From Paracoccaceae bacterium (GTDB taxonomy: Bacteria > Pseudomonadota > Alphaproteobacteria > Rhodobacterales > Rhodobacteraceae): a stretch of DNA of 29,360 bases. Every line of letters begins with the position of its first letter. Within the stretch, counting starts at the first letter, position 1. The notes under the pieces are model-generated. The model searched no databases, was not told the DNA's origin, and saw only the letters and a program-made list of their open reading frames with translations. The DNA is taken from positions 1-29,360 of the forward strand of contig JAASTF010000005.1 in assembly GCA_021767525.1 (NCBI GenBank), in the 5' to 3' direction. A program made the translations under genes and the position numbers. Shown one piece after another: positions 15,276 to 24,442 of this stretch.

Positions 15276-16667
15276 CTAGCCGAAAACGCGGGTCAGCGCC
15301 GTGTCGGTGGCGGTGATGATCTCGTCGATATGATCCTTGGTGGCGATCAGCGCGGGGCTGTAGCACAGGGTGTTGTTGCGCCCGGGGATCGAGCGGTTGG
15401 TGACGCCGATGATGACCGCCTGCGCGTTGCATTCGGCCACGACCTTTTGTGCCAGCTTTTCGTCCACCGGCTCGCGCGTGTCGCGGTCGGCCACCAGCTC
15501 GGCGCCCAGGAACAGGCCCTTGCCGCGCACGTCGCCGATCACCTTGTGCTTGTCCTGTAGCGCGCGCAGCTGATCGAGCATGTAGTCGCCCATGCGCGCG
15601 GTGTTTTCCAGCAGGCCCTCATCCTCGATGATGCGCATGTTCTCGATCGCGGCGGCCGGCCCGGCGGTGCAGCCGCCAAAGGTTGAGATGTCGCGGAAAT
15701 AATCCAGCGGATCGCTGGCGTCGTCCTTGAACATGTCGAACACGCGCTCGGTCGTGACGCAGCAGGCGATGGCGGCGTAGCCGCTGGCCACGCCCTTGGC
15801 CATGGTCACGAAATCGGGCTCGATCCCGTAATGCTGATAGCCGAACCACTGGCCGCCGGTGCGGCCGACGCCGCACACGACCTCGTCGATATGCAGCAGG
15901 ATGTCGTATTTGCGGCAGATCTCCTGCACCTTTTGCCAATAGCCTTCGGGCGGGGTGATGACGCCGCCGCCAGCGGTGACGGGTTCCAGGCAGAGGCCGC
16001 CCACGGTGTCGGGGCCTTCGCGCAGGATGACCTGTTCGATCTGTTCGGCCGCCCATTCGCCATAGTTTTCGTCCGGAGCGCCGTCCTGTTCGTGCTTGCG
16101 GTATTCCATGCAGTGCGGCACGCGGATGAAATCGGGCGAGAAGGGGCCGTATTGCGCGTTACGCTCGTCCTGGCCGCCGCAGGACATCGCCCCGATGGTC
16201 GAGCCGTGATAGTCGCGGTCGCGGTAGAGGATCTTGCGCTTTTTGCCGCCATACCGCTTGTGCGCGATCTGGCGGATCATCTTGAACGCCTTCTCGTTCG
16301 CCTCGGAGCCCGAGTTGGTGTAGTAAACCCGGCTCATCCCCGGCATCTTGTCGATAAGTTTCTCCGAAAAAATCGCGCCGGGGATCGATCCGGCGGAGCC
16401 CGCGAAATAGTTCATTTTGACCAGCTGTTCGCGCACCGCGTCGGCGATGGATTCGCGGCCATAGCCCACGTTCACCGTCCAGACCCCGCCCGACACGGCA
16501 TCGAGATGTTTCTTGCCGTGCTGGTCCCAGACATGGATGCCCTTGCCTTCGACGATGACGCGGGGGGCGCCGGTTTCAAAGGGCTTGTGCTGGGTCAGGT
16601 GGTGCCAGACATGGGCGCGATCCATGTCGACGATTTTGGAAAGGTCGTTGTCAAAGGTTCCGTCCAT
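15276..16667 (-). CDS. tpa: Taurine:pyruvate aminotransferase
   Basis: The 463-residue class-III (omega) aminotransferase has Asp261-Glu262 in LLHIDEVVCGVGRTG, which contacts the PLP ring nitrogen, and the Schiff-base Lys291 in VTMAKGVASGY. YTNSGSEANEKAFKM holds the PLP phosphate-binding part. It moves the amino group of taurine to pyruvate, giving sulfoacetaldehyde and alanine. Membership of the omega-aminotransferase class is certain; the taurine specificity follows from tauR and xsc nearby and the matching operator repeats. The start at 16667 (MDGTFDNDLSKIVDMDRAHVW) is supported by GGAG 7 bases upstream; a much longer in-frame extension up to 18152 runs antisense to the glycerate kinase gene and is spurious. 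A clear terminator follows. Confidence 0.93.
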   Translation of the reverse strand: MDGTFDNDLSKIVDMDRAHVWHHLTQHKPFETGAPRVIVEGKGIHVWDQHGKKHLDAVSGGVWTVNVGYGRESIADAVREQLVKMNYFAGSAGSIPGAIFSEKLIDKMPGMSRVYYTNSGSEANEKAFKMIRQIAHKRYGGKKRKILYRDRDYHGSTIGAMSCGGQDERNAQYGPFSPDFIRVPHCMEYRKHEQDGAPDENYGEWAAEQIEQVILREGPDTVGGLCLEPVTAGGGVITPPEGYWQKVQEICRKYDILLHIDEVVCGVGRTGGQWFGYQHYGIEPDFVTMAKGVASGYAAIACCVTTERVFDMFKDDASDPLDYFRDISTFGGCTAGPAAAIENMRIIEDEGLLENTARMGDYMLDQLRALQDKHKVIGDVRGKGLFLGAELVADRDTREPVDEKLAQKVVAECNAQAVIIGVTNRSIPGRNNTLCYSPALIATKDHIDEIITATDTALTRVFG

Positions 16668-16759
16668 TGGGGCGCTCCGGCATGGTTTGGATGGGGTCAT
16701 GGCGCGCGGTGGGTGCGCGCATTTCCTTGACCCTATCACATCTTGTCGCGCGGCGGAAA

Positions 16760-16793
16760 AATAGGGCCAGAATGGCGCAGCGCATAGCGCCAG
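16760..16793 (-). promoter_or_regulatory. Tandem TauR-type operator upstream of tpa
   Basis: On the minus strand, CTGGCGCTATG (16793-16783) and CTGGCCCTATT (16770-16760) form a direct repeat with 23-bp spacing, exactly as at xsc. The nearer box is 92 bases from the tpa ATG. The pair is in the shared 183-base gap with the divergent glycerate kinase gene, but its orientation matches tpa. Confidence 0.72.
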
Positions 16794-16850
16794 AATCCGC
16801 GTGGCGCAAGGTGGCTGGCGCAGGGGCGGCGGGGCGGCTAGGCTGCGCGC

Positions 16851-18107
<1,257 letters not shown>

Positions 18108-18134
18108 CAGAGAATCCTTGCGCGAGGGGTTTTT

Positions 18135-18149
18135 GTTATACACTATAAC
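18135..18149. promoter_or_regulatory. MarR-type palindromic operator upstream of the FAH-TRAP unit
   Basis: GTTATA-CAC-TATAAC is a perfect 6+6 palindrome with a 3-base centre, in an AT-rich stretch 98 bases before the FAH gene. The same half-sites with the same spacing occur at 23180-23194. A MarR-family gene lies in the second unit, which makes it the likely regulator of both. AT-rich promoter-like sequence (TTGATT/TATACG region, 18160-18190) lies just downstream, but I cannot fix a promoter. Confidence 0.72.
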
Positions 18150-18247
18150 CATTGTCGCTTTGATTGACCCTGGCAGAAAATAAGTATACGAACTATTTTC
18201 GAGTCAGGGCCGATGTGCCCATCTGTGGCAGCAAGGAGCCTTTTGGA

Positions 18248-18940
18248 ATGAGCCGATTCTTCGATCTTCCCCCCCTACCCGAAGTGCCCGTCGCGGGCAG
18301 CGACAACACCTATCCGGTGCGGCGCATTTTCTGCGTCGGGCGCAACTATGCCGCCCATGCCGCTGAAATGGGGGTCGAGGTCGACCGCGAGGCGCCGTTC
18401 TATTTCACCAAGACGCCCTGGGCGATCTGCCATACCGGGGCGACCATCCCCTATCCGCTGGAAACCGAGAATTACCATTACGAGATGGAATTCGTGGTGG
18501 CGATCGGCAAACCGGCCTTCCGCGTCAGCGAAGCCGACGCGCTGGACCATGTGTTCGGCTATGCCTGCGGTCTGGACATGACGCGCCGCGACCTGCAGCT
18601 GGCCGCGCGCGAAAAGCAGCGCCCCTGGGATCTGGGCAAGGATGTGGAGCACAGCGCGATCATCGCGCCGATTTGCCAGGCTGGCGAGTTCGAGATCGGC
18701 GAACAGCGCATCGCGCTGGAGGTGAATGGCGCGGTCAAGCAGGATTCCAAGCTGTCCGACCTGATCTGGTCGGTGCCGGAAATCATCGCCCACCTGTCGC
18801 GCTTTTACCACCTCGAGCCGGGCGACCTGATCTATACCGGCACACCGGCCGGCGTGGGCGCGGTTGTTGCGGGTGACGAAATCGTGGGCACCATCGACGG
18901 GCTGGCGCCCGTCACGCTGAAACTGGGCCCGGCCGAATAG
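18248..18940 (+). CDS. Fumarylacetoacetate hydrolase (FAH) family protein
   Basis: The 230-residue protein has the single FAH domain with metal-binding acidic residues Glu79 and Glu81 (HYEMEFVVAIG) and Asp110 (GYACGLDMTRRDLQ), and the closing GDLIYTGTPAGVGAV. The segment FCVGRNYAAHAAEMG is typical of the fumarylpyruvate hydrolase / NagK-like branch, whose members split acylpyruvates in aromatic degradation. The start at 18248 has AAGGAG 9 bases upstream; an earlier in-frame ATG (18164) has no such signal and overlaps the promoter. The gene stands 71 bases before the first TRAP binding-protein gene and behind a MarR-type operator, so it belongs to an acid uptake and breakdown unit. The exact substrate is unknown. 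Confidence 0.85.
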   Translation: MSRFFDLPPLPEVPVAGSDNTYPVRRIFCVGRNYAAHAAEMGVEVDREAPFYFTKTPWAICHTGATIPYPLETENYHYEMEFVVAIGKPAFRVSEADALDHVFGYACGLDMTRRDLQLAAREKQRPWDLGKDVEHSAIIAPICQAGEFEIGEQRIALEVNGAVKQDSKLSDLIWSVPEIIAHLSRFYHLEPGDLIYTGTPAGVGAVVAGDEIVGTIDGLAPVTLKLGPAE

Positions 18941-19011
18941 CGGCCCGCCCCAAGGCCCGCCCGCGCCGAGGAGACGCGGCGGGCCGACCGATATACGTGG
19001 GAGGAGAGACC

Positions 19012-20049
19012 ATGACCTTTATCAAGACCCTGCGCGGCGGTGCCGCGGCCCTGACCCTGTTGGCGATGACGGCAACCGGCGCGCTGGCGCAAGAGGTGAC
19101 GCTGCGCCTGCACCAGTTCCTGCCGCCGCAGGCCAACGTGCCCAAGCTGGTTCTGGATGTCTGGGCCGACAAGGTCGAGGCCGACAGCGATGGCCGCATC
19201 AAGATCGACCGCTTTCACGGCATGGCTCTGGGCGGCACGCCGCCGCAGCTGATCGACCAGGCCATCGACGGCGTGGCCGATATCGTCTGGGCGGTGAACG
19301 GTTTTACCCCCGGACGGTTCCCGCGGACCGAGGTGTTCGAGCTGCCGTTCATGGTGACCGATGCGCGCGCGGCCTCTTACGCCTATTGGAAGATGTATGA
19401 ACGTCACATGGCGGATACCGATTTTCGCGATGTAAAGATCCTGGCGACCTTTGTGCACGGTCCGGGGATGCTGCATACCAAGCGGCCGGTGGCCGCGCCC
19501 GAAGACCTGAACGGGATGAAGATCCGCGGCGGCTCGCGCATGGTGAACCAGTTGTTGGACCTTTTGGGTGCGGTGCCCGTGGGCCTGCCGGTGACGGCGA
19601 TCCCGGAATCGCTCAGCAAGGGTGTGATCGACGGTGCCACCATCCCGTGGGAGGTGACGACCGCTCTGAAGGTGGCCGAATTGGTGGAAAACCACACCGA
19701 GTTCGACGGCCCGGCGATTTACAACCTGACCTTCGTGATGGCGATGAACAAGGCGCGGTATGACAGCCTGCCTGACGACCTGAAGGCCGTGATCGACGCC
19801 AATTCGGGGTTGGAGTTTTCGGTCTTCGCCGGCGGTGTTATGCAAGAGGCCGATGGCCCCGCCCGCCAGGTCGCCGTGGATCGCGGCAACAACATCATCA
19901 CGATCTCGGCCGAGGACGCCAAGATGTGGGAAGAGATGGCGCGCCCGGTCTATGACGCGTGGATCGCGGATGTGGCGGAAAAAGGCATCAACGGTCAGGA
20001 AATGATTGACGAAGCCAACCAACTTATGTCGGAATATCAGTCCAACTAA
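19012..20049 (+). CDS. dctP: TRAP transporter substrate-binding protein, first of two
   Basis: The 345-residue DctP-family periplasmic protein has a Sec signal peptide (charged start MTFIKTLRG, hydrophobic core, cleavage probably after GALA-QE). The mature part includes the family's binding core, with GMKIRGGSRMVNQLLDLLGA near residue 165-185 that carries the ligand-carboxylate Arg, and IPWEVTTALK. It delivers a carboxylic (or sulfonic) acid to the DctQM membrane proteins. GGAGGAGAG precedes the ATG at 19012. The protein is clearly a duplicate of the next gene's product over its whole mature length. A hairpin after the stop may protect its message. The FCS-type ligase in the same regulon suggests an aromatic or phenylpropanoid acid as ligand. 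Confidence 0.9.
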   Translation: MTFIKTLRGGAAALTLLAMTATGALAQEVTLRLHQFLPPQANVPKLVLDVWADKVEADSDGRIKIDRFHGMALGGTPPQLIDQAIDGVADIVWAVNGFTPGRFPRTEVFELPFMVTDARAASYAYWKMYERHMADTDFRDVKILATFVHGPGMLHTKRPVAAPEDLNGMKIRGGSRMVNQLLDLLGAVPVGLPVTAIPESLSKGVIDGATIPWEVTTALKVAELVENHTEFDGPAIYNLTFVMAMNKARYDSLPDDLKAVIDANSGLEFSVFAGGVMQEADGPARQVAVDRGNNIITISAEDAKMWEEMARPVYDAWIADVAEKGINGQEMIDEANQLMSEYQSN

Positions 20050-20053
20050 AAAA

Positions 20054-20076
20054 GGCCCGCCGCCCAAAGGCGGGCC
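20054..20076 (+). other. Hairpin between the two binding-protein genes
   Basis: GGCCCGCC and GGCGGGCC form a perfect 8-bp stem with a 7-base loop, 5 bases after the first dctP stop. There is no T-tract downstream on the plus strand, so it more likely shields the 3' end of the upstream message, as is common behind binding-protein genes, than stops transcription. On the minus strand it would be followed by a T-run. Confidence 0.55.
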
Positions 20077-20101
20077 ATTCCAACCTTTAGGGAGAGAGAG
20101 A

Positions 20102-21139
20102 ATGACCAAACGCCGTGAATTTCTGGGAGTCGCCGCCGGGGCCGCGCTGGCGCTGACCCTGACGACCGGCGCCGCGATGGCGCAGGACGTGACGCTGAAG
20201 ATGCACCAGTTCCTGCCCGCGCAGGCCAATGTGCCCAAGCATATGCTGATGCCCTGGGCCGAGCGCGTGATGGAAGAATCGAATGGCCGGATCCAGATCG
20301 ACCATTTCCCGGCCATGCAGCTGGGCGGCAAGCCGCCGCAGTTGATCGACCAGGCGATCGACGGCATTGCCGATATCGTCTGGACCGTGGCGGGCTACAC
20401 CCCTGGCCGCTTTCCGCAGGCCGAGGTGTTCGAACTGCCCTTCACCATGAAGGATGCCGAGGCGACCAGCCGCGCCTATTGGGAGTTCGCCGAAAAGAAC
20501 ATGTTCGACGCCGATTACAAGGATTTCAAGGTGATCGCGCTGTGGGTGCACGGGCCGGGCCTGATCCACTCGAAAGAGCCGATCACCAGCGTTGCCGACC
20601 TGAACGGTGTCAAGCTGCGCGCGCCGACGCGCACCACCAACATGATGTTCACCAAGATGGGCGCCACGCCCATCGGGATGCCGGTGCCGGCGGTGCCCGA
20701 GGCGCTGTCGAAGGGCGTGATCGACGCCACCGTGATCCCGTGGGAGGTGACCGGCGCCCTGAAGGTGCCCGAGCTGGTCAAGAACCACACCGAGTTCGGC
20801 GACGAGGCGCTTTATACCACCGCGTTCATCTTTGCGATGAACAAGGCCAAGTATGACGCGCTGCCTGACGATCTGAAGGCCGTGATCGACAACAATTCGG
20901 GCGCGGACCTGTCGGCCTGGATGGGCAAGACCATGGCCTCTTACGACGCGCCCGAGCGCGCCAAGGCGGCCGAGATGGGCAACAACATCATCACGCTGGA
21001 CGATGCCCAGGTGGCCGAGTGGAAGGCCGCCGCGCAGGATACCGTTGCCGACTGGATCGCGGCGATGGACGATGCGGGGTTTGACGGCGAGGCCATTGTC
21101 GACGAGGCAACGGCGCTGATCGAGAAGAACAGCCAGTAA
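20102..21139 (+). CDS. dctP: TRAP transporter substrate-binding protein, second of two
   Basis: The 345-residue DctP-family protein begins MTKRREFLGVAAGAALALTL, a start that looks like a Tat signal (KRREFLG), with cleavage probably after AAMA-QD. The preceding paralogue has a plain Sec signal. The mature sequence is strikingly similar to the first protein (shared ANVPK, GGxPPQLIDQAIDG, VIPWEVT..LKV, NHTEF and YDxLPDDLKAVID blocks), so the pair arose by tandem duplication. The loop around the binding Arg (KLRAPTRTTNMMF) differs, so the ligand range may differ. GGAGAGAG sits just before the ATG at 20102. The dctQ gene follows 76 bases later; both binding proteins appear to share one DctQM pair. 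Confidence 0.9.
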   Translation: MTKRREFLGVAAGAALALTLTTGAAMAQDVTLKMHQFLPAQANVPKHMLMPWAERVMEESNGRIQIDHFPAMQLGGKPPQLIDQAIDGIADIVWTVAGYTPGRFPQAEVFELPFTMKDAEATSRAYWEFAEKNMFDADYKDFKVIALWVHGPGLIHSKEPITSVADLNGVKLRAPTRTTNMMFTKMGATPIGMPVPAVPEALSKGVIDATVIPWEVTGALKVPELVKNHTEFGDEALYTTAFIFAMNKAKYDALPDDLKAVIDNNSGADLSAWMGKTMASYDAPERAKAAEMGNNIITLDDAQVAEWKAAAQDTVADWIAAMDDAGFDGEAIVDEATALIEKNSQ

Positions 21140-21215
21140 CCGAACGCCACTGTCCGGGCTGCGCCGCGAAATGGTGGCGCGGCCCGGATCAGTCATCAAC
21201 AGGGGACCGGAAGTC

Positions 21216-21800
21216 ATGCACCGTTTGATGAACGGACTGGCCCGCTTTATGGCGCTGCTGGGGGGGATCGTGCTGACCGCGCTGATCCTGCTGACCTGCG
21301 TTTCGGTGCTGGGGCGCGGCATCAACACCTTTCTGCACAGCGGCTTGGGCGAGGCCCTGCTGGGCGGCGCGACCAAGACGCTGCTGGATACCGGCGTCGG
21401 CCCGATCCTGGGCGATTTCGAGCTGGTCGAAGCCGGCATCGCCTTTGCCATCTTTGCCTTTCTGCCGTTCTGCCAGATCACCAACGGCCACGCGACGGTG
21501 GACATTTTCACGTCCAAGCTGGGCATCACCGCCAACAAGTTCATCCAGATGGTGGTGGAGGTCGTCTTTGCCGCGGTGCTGATCCTGATCGCCTGGCGGC
21601 TGTACGAAGGGATGCTGTCGAAGATGCAGTATAACGAAACCACCTTTCTGATTCAGTTTCCGATCTGGTGGGCCTATGCCGCGTCGCTGGTGGCTGCGGT
21701 GGTCGCGGCATTGGCCGGCGTCTACATGGCCGTGGTGCGCAGCGTCGAGTTTTTCACGGGCCGTGTGATCATCGCGCCCGCCGGGGGGGCGGACCATTGA
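21216..21800 (+). CDS. dctQ: TRAP transporter small permease subunit
   Basis: The 194-residue membrane protein has four main hydrophobic segments (about residues 10-30, 67-87, 107-125 and 148-170), the arrangement of DctQ. The motif FLPFCQITNGHATVDIF in the second third is typical. It forms the membrane part of the TRAP transporter together with DctM. An extra stretch of about 20 residues between the first two helices (SGLGEALLGGATKTLLD) makes it somewhat longer than the minimal family form. I chose the ATG at 21216 (MHRLMNGL) because a purine-rich GGGGACCGGAAG lies just upstream; the ATG at 21171 is in frame but without such a signal. Its stop overlaps the TTG start of dctM. Confidence 0.88.
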   Translation: MHRLMNGLARFMALLGGIVLTALILLTCVSVLGRGINTFLHSGLGEALLGGATKTLLDTGVGPILGDFELVEAGIAFAIFAFLPFCQITNGHATVDIFTSKLGITANKFIQMVVEVVFAAVLILIAWRLYEGMLSKMQYNETTFLIQFPIWWAYAASLVAAVVAALAGVYMAVVRSVEFFTGRVIIAPAGGADH

Positions 21801-23119
21801 GCAATCTTGAAATCGGGCTGACCTCGTTCCCCGTTCTGCTGCTGATGATTTTCCTGCGTGTGCCGATCGGCCTGTCGATGTTCCTGGTCGGGCTTGGGGG
21901 GCTGTATTTCGTCACCGGCGGCTGGACCGTGGCGCTGGCCAAGCTGAAATCCGAAAGCTATTCGACCTTTTCCAGCTATTCGCTGTCGATCGTGCCGATG
22001 TTCCTGCTGATGGGGCAGTTCGCCACCTTGGGCGGCATGTCGACCGCGCTGTTCAAGGCGGCCGAGGCCTGGCTGGGCCATCGGCGCGGCGGCGTGGCGA
22101 TGTCGGCGGTGGGCGCCTGCGCGGGCTTTGGCGCGATCTGCGGCAGCTCGCTTGCCACGGCTGCCACGATGGGGCAGGTGGCCCTGCCCGAACTGCGCCG
22201 CTATGGCTATTCGGGTGGGTTTTCCACCGCCACGCTGGCGGCGGGCGGCACGCTGGGCATCCTGATCCCGCCCTCGGTCATCCTGGTGATCTATGCCATC
22301 CTGACCGAACAGAACATCGCCAAGCTGTTCCTGGCGGCCTTCATCCCCGGGATACTGGCTGCCATCGGTTACATGCTGACCATTTCGCTTTACGTGCGGC
22401 TGAACCCCGACAGCGCGGGTGTGCGTCCGCCCATGCCCTATTCCGAGCGGTTCGCCGCGCTGTTCAAGGTCTGGCCCGTTCTGCTGGTTTTCCTGCTGGT
22501 CGTGCTGGGCATCTACCTGGGCTGGTTCACACCGACCGAAGGTGCGGCCGTGGGTGCGCTGGGCACCGGGCTGATCGCGCTGTTCAACGGGGGCATGACG
22601 CGCAAAAGCCTGTCGGAAAGCTTTTGGTCCACCGCGCGGTCGACCGCGATGATCTTTTTCATCGTGCTGGGCGCGGGGTTCTATAACGGCTTTCTGGCGC
22701 TGACCCAGGTGCCGCAGGAACTGGCGTCTTGGGTGGGTGACCTGGGCTATTCGCCCTGGCTGCTCCTGGCGATCATCCTGGCGCTCTACCTGGTGTTCGG
22801 CTGCATCATGGACAGCCTGTCGATGATCTTGCTGACGATCCCGATCTTCTTTCCCATCATCTCGACCCTGGATTTCGGCATGACGCTTGAGGAAACGGCG
22901 ATCTGGTTCGGTATCATCGTTCTGATCGTGGTCGAGGTGGGGCTGATTACGCCGCCGGTGGGGATGAACCTGTTCGTCATCAACTCGATGGATCGCAAGA
23001 CGCCGATGTTGGAAACCTACAAGGCGGTGATGTATTTCGTCGCCTCCGACATCATCCGCGTGGTGATCCTGGTGGCGTTCCCGGTCATTACCCTGGGTCT
23101 GCTACGGGTCCTGCACTGA
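21797..23119 (+). CDS. dctM: TRAP transporter large permease subunit
   Basis: The 440-residue protein has about 12 hydrophobic helices and the DctM patterns: LRVPIGLSMFLVG at the start, GSSLATAATMGQVALPEL near residue 115, TLAAGGTLGILIPPSVILVIYAILTEQ near 150, and GLITPPVGMNLFVINS near 385. It is the proton/sodium-coupled transport subunit. The start is most likely TTG at 21797, which overlaps the dctQ stop (TTGA); it gives the normal family N-terminus (SNLEIGLTSFPVLLLMIF). The longer in-frame extension from 21668 reads through dctQ in another frame and is not protein-like. A hairpin follows the stop, ending the FAH-TRAP unit. Confidence 0.92.
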   Translation: MSNLEIGLTSFPVLLLMIFLRVPIGLSMFLVGLGGLYFVTGGWTVALAKLKSESYSTFSSYSLSIVPMFLLMGQFATLGGMSTALFKAAEAWLGHRRGGVAMSAVGACAGFGAICGSSLATAATMGQVALPELRRYGYSGGFSTATLAAGGTLGILIPPSVILVIYAILTEQNIAKLFLAAFIPGILAAIGYMLTISLYVRLNPDSAGVRPPMPYSERFAALFKVWPVLLVFLLVVLGIYLGWFTPTEGAAVGALGTGLIALFNGGMTRKSLSESFWSTARSTAMIFFIVLGAGFYNGFLALTQVPQELASWVGDLGYSPWLLLAIILALYLVFGCIMDSLSMILLTIPIFFPIISTLDFGMTLEETAIWFGIIVLIVVEVGLITPPVGMNLFVINSMDRKTPMLETYKAVMYFVASDIIRVVILVAFPVITLGLLRVLH

Positions 23120-23124
23120 TCTTT

Positions 23125-23150
23125 TGCCCCGGCATGCGCGCGCCGGGGCA
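23125..23150 (+). terminator. Hairpin terminator behind dctM
   Basis: TGCCCCGGC and GCCGGGGCA form a perfect 9-bp stem with an 8-base loop, 5 bases after the dctM stop, and are followed by only three Ts. It should separate the TRAP unit from the enoyl-CoA hydratase unit, which has its own operator at 23180-23194. The short T-run makes read-through possible. Confidence 0.6.
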
Positions 23151-23179
23151 TTTCGCGCTGGATTTGCTGCGTGCATTTA

Positions 23180-23194
23180 GTTATACAATATAAC
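23180..23194. promoter_or_regulatory. MarR-type palindromic operator upstream of the enoyl-CoA hydratase unit
   Basis: GTTATA-CAA-TATAAC is a perfect palindrome with a 3-base centre, 20 bases before the start codon of the hydratase gene, overlapping the likely promoter or leader. It has the same half-sites and spacing as the site at 18135-18149. Position so near the start suggests repression by the MarR protein encoded two genes on. Confidence 0.75.
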
Positions 23195-23214
23195 AAATAA
23201 GGCGAGGAGGCCCC

Positions 23215-23979
23215 ATGTCCGAGATTCTGCAAACCCGCATCGACGGGCCGATCGCGGTTCTGACGATGAACCGCCCCGACAAGCGCAACGCCATGAACGA
23301 CACGCTGCTGGCCGCGCTGGACGGGTTCTTTTCCAACCCGCCCGAGGGGGTGAAGGTGGTCGTGCTGACCGGCACGGCGGGGCATTATTGCTCGGGGTTG
23401 GATCTGTCGGAGCAGGTGCAGCGCGACGCCGAGGGCACGATGCGCCACAGCCGCGGCTGGCACGCCGTGATGGACAAGATCCAGTATTCCGGCCTGCCCG
23501 TGGTGTCGGCGATGTTCGGCGCGGTGATCGGCGGCGGGCTGGAACTGGCCACCGCAACCCATGTGCGCATCGCCGAGCCCAGCACCATTTTCCAGCTGCC
23601 CGAGGGGCGGCGCGGCATTTATGTGGGCGGCGGTGCGTCGGTGCGCGTGGGCCGTATCCTGGGCGCCGACCGGATGATCGAGATGATGCTGACCGGCCGC
23701 AAGTACAACGCCGAGGAAGGCGAGCGCCTGGGCCTGTGCCACTATGCCGTGGGCGAGGGTGAAGCGCTGGATCTGGCGATGGAGCTGGCAGGCAAGATCG
23801 CGCGCAACGCGGGGCTGTCGAATTACGTGATGATCCACGCGCTAAGCCGGATCGAGGACATGTCGAAGGCCGACGGGTTGTTCACGGAATCGCTCTGTGC
23901 CGCGCTGACGCAAACCAGCCCCGACGCCCAAGAGGGGCTGAGCGCGTTCCTTGAAAAGCGCCAGCCGCAATTCCGCTGA
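23215..23979 (+). CDS. Crotonase / enoyl-CoA hydratase family protein
   Basis: The 254-residue crotonase-fold protein has the oxyanion-hole strand GTAGHYCSGLDLSEQ near residue 57 and the FGAVIGGGLELA turn near 103. The second active-site region reads PEGRRGIYVGGGASVRVGRILG. Glu125-like positions of classical hydratases are partly changed, so the reaction may be hydration, hydration with retro-aldol cleavage as in hydroxycinnamoyl-CoA hydratase-lyase, or hydrolysis. The gene is first in a unit with marR and the feruloyl-CoA-synthase-type ligase, a combination known from hydroxycinnamate (couA/couB/couR-like) clusters; the sequence itself is not close to the classical Pseudomonas lyase. GAGGAGG lies 4-5 bases before the ATG. 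Confidence 0.87.
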   Translation: MSEILQTRIDGPIAVLTMNRPDKRNAMNDTLLAALDGFFSNPPEGVKVVVLTGTAGHYCSGLDLSEQVQRDAEGTMRHSRGWHAVMDKIQYSGLPVVSAMFGAVIGGGLELATATHVRIAEPSTIFQLPEGRRGIYVGGGASVRVGRILGADRMIEMMLTGRKYNAEEGERLGLCHYAVGEGEALDLAMELAGKIARNAGLSNYVMIHALSRIEDMSKADGLFTESLCAALTQTSPDAQEGLSAFLEKRQPQFR

Positions 23980-23983
23980 TCCG

Positions 23984-24439
23984 ATGAGCGATCAAGCCGA
24001 CACCCTGCTGGCGGCCTCGGACCTGGATACCGGGCTGCGCGATCTCATCGGTTACACGATGAAGCGTGCCAGCACCGCCGTCACCGCCGATGCCGCCCGC
24101 GTGCTTGAGCCGATGGGGCTGCGCATCACCACCTTTTCCGCGCTCAGCGTGATCTGCCAGGCCCCCGGCGTGCGCCAGACCGAGCTGGCCGCGGCGCTGG
24201 GGATCGAGCGGTCGAACAGCGTGGCGGTGATCGACAAGCTGGAAAAATCGGGCTGGATCAGCCGCAAACGCAGCGCGGCCGACCGCCGCGCCATCGCCCT
24301 GCACCCGACACCTGCCGGGCTGCAACAGCAAAGCCAGGCGCATCAGGCGCTTGTCGCCCACGAAGACCGGATGTTCGCCGGGCTGACCGCCGAAGACCGG
24401 CGGACGCTGGTCGATCTTCTGTCCAAAATCAGGACCTGA
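23984..24439 (+). CDS. MarR family transcriptional regulator
   Basis: The 151-residue protein has the MarR winged helix: helices leading to RQTELAAALGIERSNSVAVIDKLEKSGWISRKRSAADRRAI, in which the recognition helix and the wing (SAADRRA) are plain. It starts 4 bases after the hydratase stop, and its own stop is 3 bases before the ligase start, so all three are one transcript. MarR proteins in such clusters are usually repressors released by the CoA-thioester made by the ligase, as described for CouR of Rhodopseudomonas. The two GTTATA-N3-TATAAC palindromes in the window are its probable sites. The ATG at 23984 is preferred to an in-frame start at 23951 inside the hydratase gene. Confidence 0.9.
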   Translation: MSDQADTLLAASDLDTGLRDLIGYTMKRASTAVTADAARVLEPMGLRITTFSALSVICQAPGVRQTELAAALGIERSNSVAVIDKLEKSGWISRKRSAADRRAIALHPTPAGLQQQSQAHQALVAHEDRMFAGLTAEDRRTLVDLLSKIRT

Positions 24440-24442
24440 GCC

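Noticed and set aside
18997..23119. Reading the TRAP transporter as the taurine transporter TauKLM
   Set aside because: Taurine TRAP systems exist in related bacteria, but here the genes stand behind a MarR-type operator shared with the acid-CoA ligase unit and carry no TauR-type boxes; it cannot be fully excluded.
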